NCBI RefSeq assembly: GCF_040833965.1
Contig: NZ_CP162142.1
Coordinates: 2,505,001-2,569,000 of the forward strand
Direction: 5' to 3'
Source: Leptospira sp. WS39.C2
GTDB taxonomy: Bacteria; Spirochaetota; Leptospiria; Leptospirales; Leptospiraceae
DNA length: 64,000 bases
Both the position numbers and the translations under genes were made by a program. The notes beneath the pieces were generated by a model. The model did no database searches and was not told where the DNA came from. It worked only from the letters and a program-made list of their open reading frames with translations. Below, piece by piece: positions 16,242 to 25,543 of this stretch (positions are counted from its first letter, which is position 1; the number at the start of each line of letters is the position of its first letter).

Positions 16242-17181
16242 ATTCTTTATTTACCTACCATTCGTTTCTGTAGTTTTTCTCCTTTTAGGAGAAGGACTAC
16301 TTCGATTGTTTTTTCCATACCCAACGGAAGAAATCCTCTATAAACGCATCCATTGTTTAAAACACGGGATTGAAATCCGATTGTGTCCGAATGTTGAAGG
16401 AAAATTCACACGTGCTGACAGTAAAATATGGGACATCCAAACCAATACAAGTGGCGAACGAATTGTATCTACATCCAATAAGGAAGGTATCCCTACCAAA
16501 GTTTGGTTACTTGGTGATTCGATGGCTATGGGTTATGGATTAGAATCTAAAAAAACCATTGCTTATCAATTAGAACATAAATTCAATATTCTAGTTAGGG
16601 TCATTGCAGTTGATGCTATTGGAACAAATGGAATTTCATCATTTTTTAATGAGTCTTACTTAGAGACAAAAAAAGAAAACCTTCCAACTCATATCTATTG
16701 GATTTGGAATCCTTCAGATTTTATTGATGATGAAAGGGAAAAAAAGGGAATTTCAAAATTCCTCTACCCAATTCATTTTTATCTCTCAAGGATCTCTATT
16801 TTGTATTATAAACTTTTGCCATCTTCGCAAACAAATGTATACTCAAATGAAATTCCTTACCATTATCCAATCACTCATAAAACATATTTGAATTTGAAAG
16901 AATTTCTAAAACAAATTCCACGTAACAAGGAACATTGGAAGATTTTATTCTCTTGGGGGATGGCAAAAAATGGAACTCCAGATACAATGGATTCCAATTA
17001 CGAAACTGCAAAACAATTTTTTGAATCCCAAAATTTGGGAACAATTGACCTAAGGTTAAGAACCGAAAAACTTTTTGGTCAAAACAAAAAAATCTACATC
17101 CCAGATGATGGACACCCTGATGAAGATTTAGCGGAAATTTTTGCAGAAGCAATCGCAGCAGACTACAAAAAGTATAAATAG
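16225..17181 (+). CDS. Membrane-anchored SGNH-hydrolase-like protein
   Basis: The 318-residue product starts at a TTG (16225) inside the previous gene. An N-terminal anchor (FFIYLPFVSVVFLLLGEGLL) precedes an extracytoplasmic domain. Block I of the SGNH family is WLLGDSMAMGYG (catalytic Ser), and block V is DDGHPDED with the Asp-x-x-His-like pair close to the C-terminus. A WNPSDF element may be block III. Such proteins transfer or remove O-acyl groups on surface polysaccharides. The start is uncertain because no Shine-Dalgarno is visible. Confidence 0.65.
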   Translation: MKKFCKFFIYLPFVSVVFLLLGEGLLRLFFPYPTEEILYKRIHCLKHGIEIRLCPNVEGKFTRADSKIWDIQTNTSGERIVSTSNKEGIPTKVWLLGDSMAMGYGLESKKTIAYQLEHKFNILVRVIAVDAIGTNGISSFFNESYLETKKENLPTHIYWIWNPSDFIDDEREKKGISKFLYPIHFYLSRISILYYKLLPSSQTNVYSNEIPYHYPITHKTYLNLKEFLKQIPRNKEHWKILFSWGMAKNGTPDTMDSNYETAKQFFESQNLGTIDLRLRTEKLFGQNKKIYIPDDGHPDEDLAEIFAEAIAADYKKYK

Positions 17182-17223
17182 AAATGCTTGATTCTTAACC
17201 GCTTTTCTAAATTTTAGAGGGAT

Positions 17224-18474
17224 ATGATCTTAAGCTGGAAACGATGGGGAGCCATTGTCCTATTTTTCCCATGCCTCTTTTTGTCCTTGGAACTTGTCTT
17301 TCGACTCGCCAATCCCCCTGCTTTGCGTTATTACCGTGATGTCAAACTTTTACATGCATACCATCCTGATTACGGTGTGACACTTGCTCCAAACGAAAGC
17401 CGTTTTGTCCGTCATTATGCAGACCTTTGGCAAGGGCAATTCACAACCAATTCCTTTGGCCTTCGTGGATTAAAAGAACCCTTACCCGAAAAACCAAAAC
17501 TTGTATGTCTTGGAGATAGCCTCGTAATGGGATTTGGTGTATCAGACGAGGATACATTTTGTTCCAAACTCGATGGATACGAAGAAAAAGGAATCCAATA
17601 CCAAAGTTTAAATTTTGGAGTGGATGCTTACGGATCCCTTGGCTCTTACAAACGTTTGAGAGATTTATCTGAAAAAATTCCTAATATTAAAAAAGTCCTG
17701 TTTTTTATCTCTCCCAACGATTTTACGATGCCAGATGAATTACGCGCACAAGGGATTTTACCCGATGATGAAAATGATGCATTACATGAGAATGATCTTG
17801 AATGGAAAAACAAATTTCGCATTCAGTTTGAACTCACTCGTGTTTCTTACCTTCTGCAAGCATTAAAACTTGCATACGAACAAACAAAAGTTAAATGGGC
17901 TCAAACAAAATACATTATCTCAATTGACTCTCACCAAATTGCAGAATCACCAATTCTATATTTGAAAGAAACATTTTTTGTTCCTGTAAAAAAAGTAACA
18001 TGCGATAATTCTGATACATTTATTTGTCCAACTCAAATTCCAAATCTACAAATCGAATGTTCAAATACCCCAATCGAACCTAATGAATTAGAACCACTGC
18101 CAGAAACGACAATGAGAGCTTATGATAAAATGATTCTATTTGCCAAGGAAAAAGGTTTTGAATTTGTTCCAGTTCTTCTACCTATGCAGATCGAAGAAGT
18201 TTATTGCAGACAACTTGGAAAATACAATACTCTAGGAAATTATGCACTTAGAGCGAAACGATATTTAGATTCAAAAGGTGTTAGAACTTTGGAGATTTTG
18301 CCCTATACAGACAAAATGTGTGGTCGTGAATTTTCAATTCATGGAAAAATCAAAAAAGCGGGAATCCAAGATTATTATATTCCAGGTGATGGCCACCTAA
18401 CGAAACTGGGAAATCTTTGGGCATCAGAATCCATTCAATCAGCTTTAAAGGATAAGCAACCAAATGCTTTTTAA
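17224..18474 (+). CDS. SGNH-hydrolase-like surface acylation protein
   Basis: The 416-residue product has an N-terminal anchor (GAIVLFFPCLFLSLELVF) and an SGNH domain: CLGDSLVMGFG (block I, residues ~95-105), FISPNDFTMP (block III) and PGDGHLTKLGN (block V, Asp-His). An AGAGGG ribosome site precedes the ATG closely. It overlaps the MBOAT gene start by 11 bases. The pairing of an SGNH protein with an MBOAT protein parallels AlgJ/AlgX with AlgI, in which the membrane protein passes acetyl groups out and the SGNH protein attaches them to a glycan. The target glycan here is unknown. Confidence 0.75.
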   Translation: MILSWKRWGAIVLFFPCLFLSLELVFRLANPPALRYYRDVKLLHAYHPDYGVTLAPNESRFVRHYADLWQGQFTTNSFGLRGLKEPLPEKPKLVCLGDSLVMGFGVSDEDTFCSKLDGYEEKGIQYQSLNFGVDAYGSLGSYKRLRDLSEKIPNIKKVLFFISPNDFTMPDELRAQGILPDDENDALHENDLEWKNKFRIQFELTRVSYLLQALKLAYEQTKVKWAQTKYIISIDSHQIAESPILYLKETFFVPVKKVTCDNSDTFICPTQIPNLQIECSNTPIEPNELEPLPETTMRAYDKMILFAKEKGFEFVPVLLPMQIEEVYCRQLGKYNTLGNYALRAKRYLDSKGVRTLEILPYTDKMCGREFSIHGKIKKAGIQDYYIPGDGHLTKLGNLWASESIQSALKDKQPNAF

Positions 18475-19894
18475 TTCAGTTCATTATCTAATTTTTGCAC
18501 CTTTCGTTATTTTAATCTATTTTTTAATACCTAAATCTTTTCAGGGATTGTGGTTATTCATAGTTAGTTTGTATTTCTATGCAATATTCCGAATTCCATT
18601 TCTTATTTTGTTAGTATTCTCCTTTGTGATCACAAAACTCGCTGTTGATTATATGGAAGAAACCAATTCAAAGTCAAAAAAAATCTTTTGGTTGAATGTG
18701 GCTGTTTGGAGTAATTTGAGTTTATTATTTGTATTTAAATACTTAGATTTTTCGATTACTGTTTGGAACCAGACATTTTCATTAACCGCATGTGATCCTG
18801 AGTTTGTTCAAAAATCAGGAATCCTTCTCCCGATGGGGATAAGTTTTTTTACCTTACAGGCGGTGTCCTATGCAGTAGACGTATACAAAGGTGTTGTGGA
18901 AAGAGCAAAATCCATTTTCCATTTTGGACTCTTTTTATCTTTTTTCCCACAATTAGTTGCAGGTCCCATCCTTCGCGCCAGTGATGTTTTACACCAGTTT
19001 TTGGATTCAAAAGATTTCACAAAAGAAAATCTAAAACATGGTTTGAAACAACTCTTCTGGGGGATTTTTAAAAAGACATTTATCGCTGACCCTGTGTCTT
19101 ATGTGATCGATCCCATTTATGCAAGTCCAACAGAATACAATTGGATCGCTATGTGGATCGCAGCCTTTTTATTTGCTGTCCAAATTTATTGTGATTTTTC
19201 TGGTTATTCTGATATCGCCATTGGAACTGCAAGAATCCTAGGATTTCATATTCCTAAAAACTTTGATCGTCCTTTTTTATCCGGAACACTAAGTGAACTG
19301 TGGAGACGTTGGCATATATCATTTAGCTCTTGGTTACGAGATTACGTATACATTACGCTCGGTGGGAACAGGCGAGGAGAAATCTTAGCCTATGTGAATT
19401 TATTTATCACAACATTTGTTTCCGGGATTTGGCATGGTGCAGATTGGACATTCGTATTTTGGGGAACCCTTCATTCAACAATGATGGTAGTAGAAAAATT
19501 TGTTTTTAAATTTGAAACCATGCGAAATGCATGGAATAAAGTTCCAAGGTCAATCCAACCGATTTATCCCGTTGGAATATTTGTCTTATCATGTTTTTTC
19601 TTTCGTGCAAAAGCCACTCCAGAAGTTCCCACTGGAATGGGAATCACAAACATAATGTTAGAACGGGCATTTACAGGTGCAACGGGAATTTTCCCACAAA
19701 TGAGTGTAAGCTTAGTGGCGTTAGTTGGATTTTTATTTTTTGTAGATATTATGCAGGATAAAAAGGAAGACTGTTTCGCATTTATTACGGACAATTTGTA
19801 CTTTTTGATCCCAACTTGTTTCTTACTTTATGTTACATCATTTATCATTTATAGCGTAACAGTCTCAAGCCCATTTCTCTACTTTCAATTCTAA
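18464..19894 (+). CDS. MBOAT-family O-acyltransferase (AlgI-like)
   Basis: The 476-residue product has around ten membrane segments and the AlgI/DltB hallmarks: MLFNSVHYLIF at the N-terminus, LPMGISFFTLQAVSYAVDVY, FPQLVAGPI, SELWRRWHISFSSWLRDY and the catalytic-histidine motif GIWHGADWTF (H324). Family members move an acetyl group from cytoplasmic acetyl-CoA across the membrane for polysaccharide O-acetylation. It is translationally coupled to the preceding SGNH gene. A strong hairpin follows its stop codon. Confidence 0.92.
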   Translation: MLFNSVHYLIFAPFVILIYFLIPKSFQGLWLFIVSLYFYAIFRIPFLILLVFSFVITKLAVDYMEETNSKSKKIFWLNVAVWSNLSLLFVFKYLDFSITVWNQTFSLTACDPEFVQKSGILLPMGISFFTLQAVSYAVDVYKGVVERAKSIFHFGLFLSFFPQLVAGPILRASDVLHQFLDSKDFTKENLKHGLKQLFWGIFKKTFIADPVSYVIDPIYASPTEYNWIAMWIAAFLFAVQIYCDFSGYSDIAIGTARILGFHIPKNFDRPFLSGTLSELWRRWHISFSSWLRDYVYITLGGNRRGEILAYVNLFITTFVSGIWHGADWTFVFWGTLHSTMMVVEKFVFKFETMRNAWNKVPRSIQPIYPVGIFVLSCFFFRAKATPEVPTGMGITNIMLERAFTGATGIFPQMSVSLVALVGFLFFVDIMQDKKEDCFAFITDNLYFLIPTCFLLYVTSFIIYSVTVSSPFLYFQF

Positions 19895-19897
19895 ATA

Positions 19898-19932
19898 AAA
19901 AAGGTATCGAAGAAAATTTCCTCGATACCTTT
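19898..19932. terminator. Bidirectional rho-independent terminator
   Basis: A ten-base perfect stem, AAGGTATCGA (19901-19910) with TCGATACCTT (19922-19931), has an 11-base loop. An A-run directly 5' gives a T-run on the minus strand. It lies between the convergent MBOAT gene (plus) and lemA (minus) and can serve both. Confidence 0.8.
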
Positions 19933-20015
19933 CCAGTCGCCAATATTTATTTGGCGTGTACCACTCAATGTTTCGTATAAAAGATAAGTTATATACTGAA
20001 ACTTTGGTTTTGAGT

Positions 20016-20612
20016 TTAGAATTCTACTTTTGGTGCATTTTCAATTGTCTTTTGGTCTTCCACGGTAAAGGTTGCTTTTGCTTCGTATCCAAATGCTTTG
20101 GCAGTCAAAACTGCAGGAAATTTTCTGATATAAACATTAAAATCCTTTGTTGCTTTGATGAATCGATTTCTTGCGACAGTGATCCGATTTTCCGTACCTT
20201 CCAATTGTGCCATCAAATCAGAGAAATGTTGGTCAGACTTTAATTGTGGGTAGTTTTCTTGGATCATGAGTAATCTGGACAAAGCAGAACCAAGTTGGCC
20301 TTGCGCTTGGTCAAATTGTTTTAAACTTTCAGGATTATTGATTAATTCTGGTGTTGCTTGGATAGATCCAATTTTAGCTCTAGCTTCAGCGATTCCTTTC
20401 ATAATATCTTTTTCTTGGTTGGCAAAACCTTTTACAGCAGAGACTAAATTCGGAACTAAATCCGCCCGTCTTTTGTATTGGTTGAGCACTTCTGCCCAAG
20501 AAGCAGTCACTTCTTCATCCAACTCTTGGATATGGTTGTATCCACAGTTGGTAAATAATGTAGTCATTAGGGAAAATAGAATGATGGTTCGAAACAGTTT
20601 TGTCATGGTCAT
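20016..20612 (-). CDS. lemA: LemA-family lipoprotein
   Basis: The 198-residue product has a lipoprotein-type signal (IILFSLMTTLFTNC, with a probable lipidated Cys at about residue 23) followed by a single helical LemA domain: VTASWAEVLNQYKRRADLVP, LVSAVKGFANQEK, SALSRLLMIQENYPQLKSD, ENRITVARNRFI, and NxxIRKFPAVLTAKAFGY-type C-terminal helices. LemA proteins are small helical-bundle membrane proteins of uncertain function. The gene stands alone behind the shared terminator. An alternative start lies two codons downstream (ATGACCATG). Confidence 0.93.
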   Translation of the reverse strand: MTMTKLFRTIILFSLMTTLFTNCGYNHIQELDEEVTASWAEVLNQYKRRADLVPNLVSAVKGFANQEKDIMKGIAEARAKIGSIQATPELINNPESLKQFDQAQGQLGSALSRLLMIQENYPQLKSDQHFSDLMAQLEGTENRITVARNRFIKATKDFNVYIRKFPAVLTAKAFGYEAKATFTVEDQKTIENAPKVEF

Positions 20613-20659
20613 TGTATACCTAACCTTTAGTCGGTCTGCAACACCATTTTGTTAAAAAA

Positions 20660-21817
20660 TTAATACCGGTATGGTTTTATTTGTTTGGACCAACTAGTTT
20701 CATTCTCCAACAGATACGTTTCTACTTCAGAATCCGAATGTTTACCGTACAAATATTCGAGTAAAAAAGGATCGCCGACAAGTAGTTCAATTGCAGGACG
20801 ATCTGAACGAAACTCATACACTCCTTTCAGGTATTCAAACTCCTTCGGGAACAATTCATTCAATTGTTTTAAAAAATACAAAGCAAAATACAACGAGTGA
20901 AACTGTTTTGGTTTTACTACAATCAATTGGTATCCTTCACAAATGATTCCGGCATACTTATGAAAAGTAGGTAAAAAACGCAAATTTCTAAGCAAAAAAC
21001 TACCTCTTTGGTGATTTTTCATTCGCAAATCGAGTTCATTTTTAGCGTCCCCTAATAAATAAGGTGCCCCAAAGGTTTCAAATGGTTTTGTTGTCCCTCT
21101 ACCTTCAGAAAGATTAGTACCTTCCAGTAAACACATTCCAGGATACACAAAACACGTGTTTTGCGTCGGAATGTTTGGTGAAGGAGGAACCCATTCAAAA
21201 CTCGATGTTTTTAATGGATGGAAGATTCCTACTGGAACAATTACGACGTCCACATTTAATTGAAACGTTTCATTATAATAGGTTAATAGTCCACCTGGTG
21301 TTAGACCATGCCTATGTAAAACCGATTTCACACCAACAAACGATTGGTATGTTTCCAATAGTGGGCTTCCTTCCACTTTAGATCCAATTGGATTTGGTGA
21401 ATCTATAACTAAAAAAATTGGAGCTTTACCTGTTTCTTTTTTAAGTTTTGAAAGTTCTTCCAAAATGTAATAGGCAGTTGTTAAAAATGTATAATATCTA
21501 GATCCGACATCTTTGATATCAATGATGACGACATCTATATTTTGTAAACTTTTCCGAGGTGGGACCAAACTTGTCTCTTCTTTCCCATATAAATTTACAA
21601 TTTCCATATTTCCGAATAAATATGAAAGCTGATCACCACTCACTTGGTCCTGTAATTCTGCAAACAAACCATGTTCTGGTAAAAAAATTGTTTTTAATTT
21701 AAAAATTTCGGAATATGTCTGGAAATGATATTTTCCATTATAACCAAACGCACTTTGATTCGTTAATATTGCAGCCAAACAACCGCTCAACTTTTGAATG
21801 TTTTTTAAAAACTTCAT
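20660..21817 (-). CDS. NamZ/DUF1343-like exo-beta-N-acetylmuramidase
   Basis: The product has 385 residues from the ATG at 21817, which overlaps the tyrA stop as ATGA. A start 15 codons upstream is possible but lies inside tyrA. DUF1343/NamZ motifs are clear: AILTNQSAF, IFLPEHGLFAE, VIDIKDVGSRYYTFL, LPNPIGS-like DSPNPIGSKVEG, YPGMCLLEGTNLSEGRGTT and GAPYL. Characterised NamZ enzymes cleave terminal MurNAc from peptidoglycan fragments during recycling. No signal peptide is visible with either start, so a cytoplasmic location is implied. It ends the cell-division/chemotaxis/aromatic operon. Confidence 0.85.
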   Translation of the reverse strand: MKFLKNIQKLSGCLAAILTNQSAFGYNGKYHFQTYSEIFKLKTIFLPEHGLFAELQDQVSGDQLSYLFGNMEIVNLYGKEETSLVPPRKSLQNIDVVIIDIKDVGSRYYTFLTTAYYILEELSKLKKETGKAPIFLVIDSPNPIGSKVEGSPLLETYQSFVGVKSVLHRHGLTPGGLLTYYNETFQLNVDVVIVPVGIFHPLKTSSFEWVPPSPNIPTQNTCFVYPGMCLLEGTNLSEGRGTTKPFETFGAPYLLGDAKNELDLRMKNHQRGSFLLRNLRFLPTFHKYAGIICEGYQLIVVKPKQFHSLYFALYFLKQLNELFPKEFEYLKGVYEFRSDRPAIELLVGDPFLLEYLYGKHSDSEVETYLLENETSWSKQIKPYRY

Positions 21818-22707
21818 TTTGTTTTTTGAATTGTTTCTTTTTGTTTGAGGGCTAAGTCCCAAATCGAGTGAATTCTTGATTCGTCTAAATCGTTGGTATT
21901 TAAAAACAAATCGCGAAATTCTGTAAGTTGTTCGATAAAATCATTGATCGAATGTTTTAAAAATTCTTTGTTTTCTTTAAAGATCGATATCCACATTTCA
22001 GAATTTGAACCAGCAATTCTTGACATGTCCCGAAACCCTCCACCAGTGATTGCTTTTGGTATGGAAGAAACTTGTCCCATAGTAGTTTTATTTTTTCCTG
22101 CAACATTAACAAGTATTGTTGATACCACATGAGGTAAGTGAGAAACATAAGCCAATGTTTCATCATGAGTTTTTGCATCCATTTGGATCGTCCAAGATCC
22201 AATGATTTCCCAAAAATGTTTTACGTCTTCGAAGGTTGATTGGTTTCCATTTTCTGGTTTTGTCAAAATACAAAGTTTGTCATCATACAAACCTGGAACT
22301 GCTGCTTCAGGACCAGTTTGTTCCGATCCACACATAGGGTGGGTTGAAATATAATTATGCTTCACATCACCAAAGTGATTGTCTACAACTTCGATGATGG
22401 ATTGTTTGGTGGAACCCAAATCCATATAAATGGTTGAACCAGTTTTTGGTAAATTTGGGATGAGCTCTAAAATGGAAGCAACAGGGGTACTAAAAACAAC
22501 TAAATCAAATTGGTCCCATTGGATTTCATTATTTTCATCAAGTGTAAATACAATATCAGCTAATTTGTTTGTAATGATCGATTCTTTACTTTTTTTTGAA
22601 CGAACGATTGCCGTTAGTTCAGTGTTTGGAAATTTTTCTCGAATCGCAAGTGAAAGTGACCCACCCATAAGCCCCATTCCATAGATGAGGACACGATTGA
22701 GTTTCAT
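21814..22707 (-). CDS. tyrA: Prephenate dehydrogenase
   Basis: The 297-residue product opens with a dinucleotide-binding motif, VLIYGMGLMGGSLS (GxGxxG at residues 10-15). It continues with the family motifs STHPMCGSEQTGPEAA and AYVSHLPHVVST (active-site His), and GGFRDMSRIAGS. It oxidatively decarboxylates prephenate (or arogenate) towards tyrosine, most likely with NAD. No ACT or chorismate mutase domain is present. It overlaps pheA by 4 bases, so the two branches of aromatic synthesis are cotranscribed. Confidence 0.95.
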   Translation of the reverse strand: MKLNRVLIYGMGLMGGSLSLAIREKFPNTELTAIVRSKKSKESIITNKLADIVFTLDENNEIQWDQFDLVVFSTPVASILELIPNLPKTGSTIYMDLGSTKQSIIEVVDNHFGDVKHNYISTHPMCGSEQTGPEAAVPGLYDDKLCILTKPENGNQSTFEDVKHFWEIIGSWTIQMDAKTHDETLAYVSHLPHVVSTILVNVAGKNKTTMGQVSSIPKAITGGGFRDMSRIAGSNSEMWISIFKENKEFLKHSINDFIEQLTEFRDLFLNTNDLDESRIHSIWDLALKQKETIQKTK

Positions 22708-23795
22708 GTAGGAAATGAACCCGCAGTGGGATAAGATCCAAGTAGTTTAAAAAGGGTACATTGTGATTGGATCGTTGCTAATAAGGATTCGATTTTTGGT
22801 TCCGATTTGTGACCGATGAAATCGATGAAAAAATGGTATTCCCACAAATTCCGTTTGAGAGGCCGTGATTCAATTTTAGTGAGATTTACGGAAGCATCAT
22901 GGAAAGTTTTTAGAATGTTAAATAAAGATCCAGTTTGGTTAGGGATGGAAATCACAATGGATGTTTTATCTTCTTTGGTCTGTGGTGATTCGGTTTTACC
23001 TATGACCAAAAACCGGGTGGTATTACCCGAATAGTCTTCGATTCCTTCCGCAATCACTCCTAAATTATAAATTTCACCAGCAATTTTAGAAGCAATTGCA
23101 AGCCCGTCTTTTCTTTCCGAAACTAATTTCGCTGCCATTGCAGTGGATGATGTATCCACAACTTCCGCATTTGGTAAGTTAGCTGAAATCCAATTACGGC
23201 ATTGTTCATTTCCAATTCGAATTCCATATATTTTTTTAACAGATGCTAAATTTGATTCAAAACCAAGTAAGGAAAATGAAATCCTTTGGTAAAGTTCGGA
23301 ATACACAATGAGGTTTGTTTCTAGAAACATATCTAAAGTAGAACTAACCTGCCCTTCTGTCGAATTTTCGACTGGGACAACGCCATAATCTAATTTTTCT
23401 TCTTCTACCATACGAAAAACATCGGGAATCGATGTTTGTGGAACCGCTTCAATTGAAGTTCCAAATTTTGAACGAAGTGCAGAATGAGAAAAACTTCCTT
23501 CAGGTCCCAAAAATCCAATCTTTAACGGGTGTTCTAAGGCAATCGTTCCCGACATCATTTCACGGTAAATTGCACGAATGACAGATGATGGGAGTGGCCC
23601 ATTTGATAATTTAGTTACTTTTTCATAAACATCTTTTTCACGATCCGGGCGGTAAATGGGACCACCTGATTCTTTTTTCACACGTCCAATTTCCTGTGCA
23701 AAACCAGCGCGTTTTTGAATGAGATCAATGATTTGAGTATCAAGTGAGTCAATACCAGATCGGAGTTTTTTTAATTCTTCTTCTGCGTTACTCAT
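22704..23795 (-). CDS. pheA: Bifunctional chorismate mutase/prephenate dehydratase
   Basis: The product has 363 residues from the ATG at 23795, chosen because it overlaps the scpB stop and has a GAGA site upstream; two in-frame starts lie 6 and 12 bases further up. Residues ~1-90 form an AroQ-type chorismate mutase (LRSGIDSLDTQIIDLIQKR, YRPDREKDVYE). Residues ~95-270 form the dehydratase (FLGPEGSFSHSA, TEGQVSSTLD, NTTRFLVIG). Residues ~280-355 form a phenylalanine-binding ACT domain (QTGSLFNILKTF, ESRPLKRNLWEY). It makes phenylpyruvate from chorismate and is expected to be feedback-inhibited by phenylalanine. Confidence 0.96.
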   Translation of the reverse strand: MSNAEEELKKLRSGIDSLDTQIIDLIQKRAGFAQEIGRVKKESGGPIYRPDREKDVYEKVTKLSNGPLPSSVIRAIYREMMSGTIALEHPLKIGFLGPEGSFSHSALRSKFGTSIEAVPQTSIPDVFRMVEEEKLDYGVVPVENSTEGQVSSTLDMFLETNLIVYSELYQRISFSLLGFESNLASVKKIYGIRIGNEQCRNWISANLPNAEVVDTSSTAMAAKLVSERKDGLAIASKIAGEIYNLGVIAEGIEDYSGNTTRFLVIGKTESPQTKEDKTSIVISIPNQTGSLFNILKTFHDASVNLTKIESRPLKRNLWEYHFFIDFIGHKSEPKIESLLATIQSQCTLFKLLGSYPTAGSFPT

Positions 23796-24426
23796 TAGCA
23801 TTCTCAACTTTTAATTCTTCTGGTAAACTATCTAAATCAAAGTCAGGATTCATTTCTGTTTCTTCAGTCACAATAATGGATTCTGGTGAAAAATCTTCGA
23901 ATTTCAATTCTTTCACTTCGACTGGTGTAGGAAGGTCTGTTAGTTTACTGAGGCCAAAATGTAATAAAAATTCATTTGTTGTTCCATACAAAGTTGGTCT
24001 TCCTGGAACTTCTTTTTGGCCCACTGCTTTGACCAATTTTTTAGACATGAGACTTGCAACCATGGCTCGGGAAGAAACACCACGAATTTCATCTAATTCG
24101 GTTAAGGTGATCGGTTGTTTGTAAGCTATGATGGCGAGTGTATCTAAAGTACCTCTAGATAAAGTTTCTCTTTTTTTATCTTTAAAAATATGAGATAAAA
24201 TTTCGCTATATTTTTGGTTGGTGATGAATTGATACCCACCGGCGATTTCTCTTAGTAAAAAACCACCTTCTCTCTCTTGGTAATCAAGGATGAGTTCATC
24301 CAATAATTCTCGTGCTTCCGTTTTTTCGATTCCACAAGACTTGGCAAGTGCAGATAATTTGATTGGATCCGAAGATAAAAAGAGAAGTGCCTCAAGAAGG
24401 CCCTTTGTATAGTTTCTTTCTTCCAA
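23788..24426 (-). CDS. scpB: Segregation and condensation protein B
   Basis: The 212-residue product contains the two winged-helix domains of ScpB: LEALLFLSSDPIKLSALA at the N-terminus, and TLAIIAYKQPITLTELDEIRG and GRPTLYGTTNEFLLHFGL in the second domain. ScpB dimers bind ScpA and regulate the SMC condensin, which compacts and segregates the chromosome. It lies 6 bases after scpA and overlaps pheA by 8 bases. Confidence 0.95.
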   Translation of the reverse strand: MEERNYTKGLLEALLFLSSDPIKLSALAKSCGIEKTEARELLDELILDYQEREGGFLLREIAGGYQFITNQKYSEILSHIFKDKKRETLSRGTLDTLAIIAYKQPITLTELDEIRGVSSRAMVASLMSKKLVKAVGQKEVPGRPTLYGTTNEFLLHFGLSKLTDLPTPVEVKELKFEDFSPESIIVTEETEMNPDFDLDSLPEELKVENANE

Positions 24427-24432
24427 ATTGAT

Positions 24433-25176
24433 CTAAACCTTGACTATTTTGATTTCTCCGAAAACTGCGTGTTGGATCACTTTGCAAACTCGGATTTTAA
24501 CAACTTCTAATACAGCAAGGAAGGCTGCGACGATTTCTTTTTTTTCTGGTTTGTCATTTTCAAACAAATCCATAAAATGAATTTCGCCAGTTTTTTCCAA
24601 TAAGTTCTGGAGGTAGGCCATTTTGTCTTCCACTGAATATTGGGAAACCCCTTCATAAATGGGAATTTGTTCCTCGGCCTCATTGGAACTTTCTTGTTCC
24701 AAGATCGAATTAAAAGCAGATATTAGATCCACAAGGCTTACATCGAGCCAGTTTTCCGTTTCATCCAATACTTGATTGGTTTCTCTAGTGAACATACCCG
24801 CGGTCAATCTGTCCAGTTCCGCTAGACGTTGTCCCGCAATTTGAAACTTTTTATGCTCGAGTAACTTATCAACGAGTTCTCTCGGAAGTGGTGGGTCGTA
24901 ATCTTCTTCTTCAAAACCAGGATCGGGAAGCAGAGCTTTCGATTTTAAGTAAACCAAATGAGAAGCCATAACAGCAAACTCTGATGTTAACTCAATTGAT
25001 AAAGATTGACTCGTTCTCAAAAATTGAATGAAATCGGATGTGATACGCGAAAGGGAGACTTCAAAAATATCAACCTTATAACTATCAATCAGAGACCATA
25101 AAACCGTTAACGGTCCTTCAGTCAATCCTCCGTCCTGGTTTTGCCACCGGACGATAAACTCCGGGGTTTGGGACAC
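24433..25176 (-). CDS. scpA: Segregation and condensation protein A (kleisin)
   Basis: The 247-residue product matches ScpA. The N-terminal SMC-neck-binding region includes LWSLIDSYKVDIFEVSLSRI, then EFAVMASHLVYLKSKALLP (the most conserved family signature) and a short C-terminal winged-helix (KKEIVAAFLAVLEVVKIRVC). The kleisin bridges the SMC heads and carries ScpB. It starts 3 bases after the cheY stop, so expression is probably linked to the chemotaxis genes. Confidence 0.94.
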   Translation of the reverse strand: MSQTPEFIVRWQNQDGGLTEGPLTVLWSLIDSYKVDIFEVSLSRITSDFIQFLRTSQSLSIELTSEFAVMASHLVYLKSKALLPDPGFEEEDYDPPLPRELVDKLLEHKKFQIAGQRLAELDRLTAGMFTRETNQVLDETENWLDVSLVDLISAFNSILEQESSNEAEEQIPIYEGVSQYSVEDKMAYLQNLLEKTGEIHFMDLFENDKPEKKEIVAAFLAVLEVVKIRVCKVIQHAVFGEIKIVKV

Positions 25177-25179
25177 GAA

Positions 25180-25542
25180 TTATAAACCTAAAGCTTTAGC
25201 GGCTGCTTGCTGCAATCTTTCCGGTGGAAAAGGTTTTACGACAAAATCTTTCACACCCATTTTGATTGCTTTTGCTAAAAGGTCTTCTTGCCCAAGGGCA
25301 GTTACCATAATGATTTTAGCAGCAGCATCAAACTTAATGATTTCCTTTGTTGCTTCAATTCCATCTTTTTCACGCATTGTGATATCCATAGTGACTAAGT
25401 CCGGTTTGAGGTTTTTGTATTGTTCCACCGCAATATTACCATTCTCTGCTTCACCAACGATTTCGTGACCTGCTCCAACTAACGCATCTTTTACGAGCGT
25501 TCTCATGAATTTTGCATCATCTACAACCAAAATTCTTGCCAT
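25180..25542 (-). CDS. cheY: Chemotaxis response regulator CheY
   Basis: A single 120-residue receiver domain. The acidic pair is D8/D9, the phosphoacceptor D53 (TMDITM), the switch Thr T81 (MVTALG) and the conserved Lys K103 (VVKPFPP). Phosphorylated CheY would bind the flagellar switch. It is encoded one base after cheB and just before scpA. It is more like the stand-alone CheY of spirochaetes and Gram-positives than a transcription factor, since no output domain follows. Confidence 0.95.
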   Translation of the reverse strand: MARILVVDDAKFMRTLVKDALVGAGHEIVGEAENGNIAVEQYKNLKPDLVTMDITMREKDGIEATKEIIKFDAAAKIIMVTALGQEDLLAKAIKMGVKDFVVKPFPPERLQQAAAKALGL

Positions 25543-25543
25543 G

